NCBI GenBank assembly: GCA_012841005.1
Contig: DUVO01000235.1
Location: 1 to 8,373, forward strand
Source of the DNA: Bacillota bacterium
GTDB taxonomy: Bacteria; Bacillota; DTU030
Reading direction: 5' to 3'
Length of the DNA: 8,373 nt
Shown one piece after another: positions 5,552 through 8,373 of this stretch. Both the position numbers and the translations under genes were made by a program. Numbering within the stretch: the first letter of the stretch is position 1; each line of letters opens with the position of its first letter. Below the pieces are notes generated by a model. The model ran no database searches, was not told where the DNA came from, and worked only from the letters and a program-made list of their open reading frames with translations.

Positions 5552-7306
5552 TCAGTTTATTCCCCTGTAGGGCAGCCTGATGACAAATTCCGTCCCCTCA
5601 CCGGGGATGCTGGAGACGGTGATGGTGCCGTCATGCTGCTCTACCAGCCATTTGACAATGGAGAGGCCCAGGCCGGTACCCCCCAGGGCCCGAGAACGGG
5701 CCTTATCGACCCGGTAGAAGCGATCGAAGATGTGGGGGAGATCCTGGGCGGGAATGCCGATGCCCGTGTCGCGGACGGCAAGGCACAGGTGCTCCTGGTC
5801 CGCCCAGGCCCGCACCGTCACGGAACCGCCCCGGGGGGTATACTTCAGGGCATTGTCCAGGAGGTTGATGAGAACCTGTTTCATCCGGTCAGGATCACAG
5901 AGGATGCGGGGCAGTTCCTGGTTGATCTCGGTTTTGAGTGCAATGCCCGCCCGTTGGGCCCGGGGCATGAGCTGGGCGACACAGCCGGTAATCAGCTTCT
6001 CCGGGTTAAGGGACACCAGTTCCATGGTAATCTCCAGGGCATCCATCCGGGAAAGACTGAGAAGATCGTCTACCAGGCGGGTCAGGCGGTCGGTTTCCTT
6101 CTCGATGACCTCTACATAGCGCCGGGCAGGAATCCCGGGGGGGAGTTCATCGGCCAGGGTGACGGCAAAACCCTTGATGGAAGTCAGGGGAGTGCGGAGC
6201 TCGTGGGATACGTTGCTCAAGAACTGGAGGCGCATCTGCTCCAGCCGGCGCAGGTCGGAAATATCCCGCAGGACCGCCACCGCCCCGGTAATTTCCCCCT
6301 TGGCGCTCCAGACGGGCGAGACCTGGACCCGGTATAGGGATTCAGGATCCTGCGGGGTTTCCAGCTCGTCCACCAGGGGTATCCCCCGCTCCAGGACCTC
6401 CTGAAAGAGATTCCACAGCCGGGGATGGTTGATCCTTTCCCCCAGGGGAACACCGATGACGGTTTCCGCCCGGGCCCCGAACATTTTTTCTGCCGCCGGA
6501 TTGAGGAGAATCCCCATCCCCCTATCATCGACGGCCACCAGGCCGTCGCCCATGCTGGTCAAGACAGCAGCCAGTTTCTTCCTCTCCCCGGAGATGGCGT
6601 CAATGGTGGCCTTCAGGCGCCCTGTCAGGTAGTTGAAGGTCTCGGCCAGCTGGGCCACCTCGTCCCGGCCCCGGGGCTTGAGCTTCCAGTCGTATTCGCC
6701 CCGGGCCACCTCCTTGGCTGCCCGGGTTATTTCGCCAATGGGGCCGGTAACGGTGCCGGCCAGGTAAAACCCCACCAGGAGGGATACCCCCAGGGCAAGG
6801 CTGATGCCAAAAATGAGAAAATTTCGAACAGCCCCCAGGGTCCGGTCCACCCGGGCCAGGCTGGAGGTCAGGTACACCGCCCCGATGATTTCGGTGCCGG
6901 AACGAAGGGGGGCCGCCACGCACAGGAGTCTTTCTCCCCCGGGCCCAGCCTGTTCCCGGCTGCTTACCACTTCCCCGGCCAGGGCTTCCTTTACCCCGGG
7001 CCGGACCAGGGGTTCCCCGATGGCGACATCGGGCCAGAGGGAATCCCCCACAACCCGGCCTCCATCATCGAGGACCTGAACCCGGGCATCCATATCCCGG
7101 CCAAATTGCTGGGCCAGGTCATTGCCCAGAAAGGTGAGCTGGGCATAGTGGGAAAAGACCCGGGCGTGGGCCATGAGATTCTCCTCGATCTCCCGGACAT
7201 AGTACCGTTCCATGGCATGGAGGAGGAAAGCCCCCATTATGGCCAGGGAGAGGAGGATGAGGATTAAGTAGGTGAGGGTAAGGCGCCATTTGATACTCCT
7301 AAACAT
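5552..7306 (-). CDS. ResE/PhoR-type membrane sensor histidine kinase
   Basis: Sensor kinase of 584 residues, close to the usual ResE length. In order: transmembrane helix at about 11-32; extracellular sensor at about 33-160; second helix at about 163-186; HAMP at about 186-238 (TGPIGEI, DEVAQLAETFN); PAS at about 243-350 (DGLVAVDDRG, NPAAEKMFG); dimerisation/phospho-acceptor domain with H368 in SNVSHELRTPLTS; ATPase domain with N-box N485 (LLDNALKYT), G1 DTGIGIP (513-519), F-box FDRFYR (527-532) and G2 GGTGLGLS (542-549). All catalytic motifs are intact. The ATG at 7306 overlaps the end of the response regulator gene by 8 bases and has GGGAG 7 bases before it, so it is chosen over an in-frame start ten codons upstream. 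The first residues (MFRSIKW) resemble those of the neighbouring WalK, suggesting common descent. The signal sensed is unknown. Confidence 0.92.
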   Translation of the reverse strand: MFRSIKWRLTLTYLILILLSLAIMGAFLLHAMERYYVREIEENLMAHARVFSHYAQLTFLGNDLAQQFGRDMDARVQVLDDGGRVVGDSLWPDVAIGEPLVRPGVKEALAGEVVSSREQAGPGGERLLCVAAPLRSGTEIIGAVYLTSSLARVDRTLGAVRNFLIFGISLALGVSLLVGFYLAGTVTGPIGEITRAAKEVARGEYDWKLKPRGRDEVAQLAETFNYLTGRLKATIDAISGERKKLAAVLTSMGDGLVAVDDRGMGILLNPAAEKMFGARAETVIGVPLGERINHPRLWNLFQEVLERGIPLVDELETPQDPESLYRVQVSPVWSAKGEITGAVAVLRDISDLRRLEQMRLQFLSNVSHELRTPLTSIKGFAVTLADELPPGIPARRYVEVIEKETDRLTRLVDDLLSLSRMDALEITMELVSLNPEKLITGCVAQLMPRAQRAGIALKTEINQELPRILCDPDRMKQVLINLLDNALKYTPRGGSVTVRAWADQEHLCLAVRDTGIGIPAQDLPHIFDRFYRVDKARSRALGGTGLGLSIVKWLVEQHDGTITVSSIPGEGTEFVIRLPYRGIN

Positions 7307-7997
7307 CGTTCTGCTCCCTGAACTTGTAGCCCACACCCCACACGGTGATTATGTTGACGGGGGAACTGGGGTCCACTTCAATCTTTTCCCGGAGGCGCCG
7401 GATATGCACATCCACCGTCTTGGTGTCGCCAAAGTAATCATACCCCCACACCTGGCTGAGGAGGGCATCCCGGGAAAAGACCTTACCCGGGTTGGCCATC
7501 AATAGTTCCAGGAGTTCAAATTCCTTGGGGGTGAGATCCACCACCTGGCCCCGGACTTCAACCCGATGTCGTTCTAGGTCGAGGGTCAGATCGCCCGCGG
7601 CAATGACACCCTCTTCCGGGTTTGCCGCCACCCGGTCCACCCGCCGGAGGATGGCCTTGATCCGGGCCACCAGCTCCCGGGGGTTGAAGGGTTTGGTCAC
7701 ATAGTCATCGGCCCCCAGTTCCAGGCCCAGGATCTTGTCGATATCATCTCCCTTGGCGGTGAGCATGATCACCGGCACATCCATGGTCTTCCGCAGTTCC
7801 CGCAGGACTTCGAACCCGTCCAGGCCGGGAAGCATCACATCCAGAAGGACACAGCGGGGTTGTTCCTGCCGGGCCAGCCGCAGGGCTTCGTGGCCGTCCC
7901 CGGCCTCAACCACCGCAAAGCCATTCTTCTCCAGGTTTATGCGCAAGAATTCTAAAATGGTATCTTCGTCATCTACAATTAAGATTTTTTCCAGCAC
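7299..7997 (-). CDS. OmpR/PhoB-family response regulator (ResD/PhoP-like)
   Basis: Response regulator of 232 residues, phosphorylated by the kinase encoded next to it. The receiver domain (about 1-118) has D9/D10, phospho-acceptor D53 in LLDVMLPGLDG, T80 and K102 (YVTKPF). The winged-helix domain (about 132-228) has DLTPKEFELLELL, recognition helix TVDVHIRRLREKIE and wing TVWGVGYKFRE. The TVWGVGYKF ending is typical of ResD-like regulators, while the kinase partner is ResE/PhoR-like, so exact orthology is uncertain. I start at the GTG at 7997 because GGAGGGGG stands 6 bases before it and the protein then opens directly with KILIVDDED. An ATG 40 codons upstream would need translation through the promoter and ribosome site. 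The kinase gene overlaps its stop. A sigma-A promoter lies about 38 bases upstream. Confidence 0.93.
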   Translation of the reverse strand: MLEKILIVDDEDTILEFLRINLEKNGFAVVEAGDGHEALRLARQEQPRCVLLDVMLPGLDGFEVLRELRKTMDVPVIMLTAKGDDIDKILGLELGADDYVTKPFNPRELVARIKAILRRVDRVAANPEEGVIAAGDLTLDLERHRVEVRGQVVDLTPKEFELLELLMANPGKVFSRDALLSQVWGYDYFGDTKTVDVHIRRLREKIEVDPSSPVNIITVWGVGYKFREQNDV

Positions 7998-8034
7998 CGG
8001 TTTCCCCCTCCCTTCCCGCTTCTCTCTCCTTATC

Positions 8035-8063
8035 AGTATACGGGTTCTGGGACGGGGAGACAA
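8035..8063 (-). promoter_or_regulatory. Sigma-A promoter of the ResD-like/ResE-like operon
   Basis: On the minus strand, TTGTCT (8063-8058), exactly 17 bases, then TATACT (8040-8035), five of six in the -10. The predicted start near 8028 leaves a leader of about 30 bases with GGAGGGGG before the GTG start. Position and spacing make this the best promoter in the window. Confidence 0.7.
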
Positions 8064-8064
8064 G

Positions 8065-8122
8065 GGTAATTGCTGGTACCACCTTGCAGTTGACAATTGA
8101 CTATGGAAAATTGACAATTACC
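8065..8122. promoter_or_regulatory. Inverted and direct repeats just upstream of the regulator promoter
   Basis: GGTAATTG (8065-8072) and CAATTACC (8115-8122) form a perfect 8-bp inverted repeat whose near arm starts 2 bases beyond the -35. Between and overlapping are direct copies of TTGACAATT at 8090-8098 and 8111-8119, 21 bases apart, plus an extra TTGAC at 8097-8101. OmpR-family regulators bind direct repeats on one helix face, so self-regulation is possible. These may instead be dispersed simple repeats. Confidence 0.4.
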
Positions 8123-8166
8123 AGTTTGGGGGAAGGGTGTATATTTGGGGATTTATTTACGGTTAT

Positions 8167-8182
8167 TAACAGGTTGCTGTTA
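8167..8182. promoter_or_regulatory. Short perfect palindrome TAACAG-GTTG-CTGTTA
   Basis: A 6-bp inverted repeat with a 4-base centre in an AT-rich stretch about 105 bases upstream of the regulator promoter. It could be an operator or a small hairpin. No run of T follows on either strand, so it is not a terminator. Confidence 0.3.
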
Positions 8183-8189
8183 TATCCCG

Positions 8190-8274
8190 GGCCTGTCCCC
8201 TATTAGCAGGGGCGGCCTTTGGCCGCCCGGAAAATGGGGATATTCTCTTTTAATCGGGAGACTGTCCCCATTTT
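8190..8274. repeat. REP-like block of adjacent palindromes
   Basis: GGGCGGCC-TTT-GGCCGCCC (8210-8228) is a perfect 8-bp GC stem. Next to it AAAATGGGGA (8231-8240) pairs with TCCCCATTTT (8265-8274), with TCTC/GAGA inside. CTGTCCCC is repeated directly at 8193-8200 and 8262-8269. Non-coding, with no T run, so it is better read as a dispersed palindromic repeat than as a terminator. Confidence 0.6.
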
Positions 8275-8288
8275 GTTTTGGCAGGCAC

Positions 8289-8319
8289 AAAAAAGAACAC
8301 GTGGCAGAGCCACGTATTC
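8289..8319 (-). terminator. Intrinsic terminator of a gene upstream of the window
   Basis: On the minus strand, GAATACGTGGC, loop TCT, then GCCACGTGTTC forms an 11-bp stem with one U-G pair, directly followed by six T. It ends a transcript entering from beyond position 8373 and isolates the two-component operon. All three minus-strand frames between the window edge and the hairpin hit stops, so no upstream coding end can be assigned. Confidence 0.9.
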
Positions 8320-8373
8320 AAAGAGGGGGTTCAAAGGTTTTTTGCCCTTTGTTGGTTCTAATTATAAAGGCCT

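Noticed and set aside
4997..5570. Several open frames on both strands across the palindromic element
   Set aside because: They translate hairpin and repeat DNA, have no ribosome site, resemble no protein I know and overlap each other in many frames.
7998..8117. A 40-codon extension of the ResD-like regulator
   Set aside because: It would be translated through the promoter and the GGAGGGGG ribosome site. Regulators of this family begin directly with KILIVDDE.
8090..8119. TTGACA elements on the plus strand read as -35 boxes
   Set aside because: No acceptable -10 follows at 16-18 bases and there is no plus-strand gene downstream.
8332..8351. CAAAGG/CCTTTG hairpin near the right edge as a terminator
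   Set aside because: Only 6 bp. The T or A run lies in the loop rather than after the stem, and a much better terminator is adjacent.
1..8373. CRISPR arrays, tRNA or rRNA genes, complete insertion sequences
   Set aside because: I saw no regularly spaced repeats, no tRNA-like cloverleaf ending in CCA, no rRNA signature and no transposase frame.

Overview
All recognisable genes in this window lie on the minus strand, so transcription runs from right to left. The GC-rich codons, strong purine-rich ribosome sites (GGAGG, GGGAG), sporulation-type sigma-H promoter matches, a GerMN-domain lipoprotein and a WalRK system point to a spore-forming, fairly high-GC Firmicute. A Moorella-like thermophilic clostridium is my best guess from sequence style alone; it is not proven.

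Layout in transcription order. Positions 8373-7998 hold the end of an upstream transcription unit (intrinsic terminator at 8289-8319), a block of REP-like palindromes, and a good sigma-A promoter. That promoter drives an OmpR-family response regulator (7299-7997) overlapping a ResE/PhoR-type histidine kinase (5552-7306). A 544-base gap (5008-5551) follows. It contains a candidate promoter, a roughly 358-base element with terminal inverted repeats and many nested hairpins, and a cluster of TTCGA repeats around a small palindrome. Next come two beta-propeller lipoproteins: a GerMN plus FG-GAP protein (3289-5007) and an NHL-repeat protein (2198-3274). A membrane-anchored MA-type zinc peptidase (1188-2084) ends at a clear intrinsic terminator. 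Last is a separate unit with a sigma-H-type promoter, walR (231-926) and the first 76 codons of walK (1-228), which runs off the window.

The genes read as a cell-envelope signalling locus. Two related two-component systems flank three proteins predicted to sit outside the membrane. The order response regulator, histidine kinase, lipoprotein with an N-terminal GerMN domain and C-terminal propeller matches the actinobacterial MtrA-MtrB-LpqB three-component system, so the lipoproteins may modulate the adjacent kinase or WalK. The most unusual non-coding object is the palindromic element at 5112-5469. It would lie inside the leader of the lipoprotein operon if the predicted upstream promoter is real.
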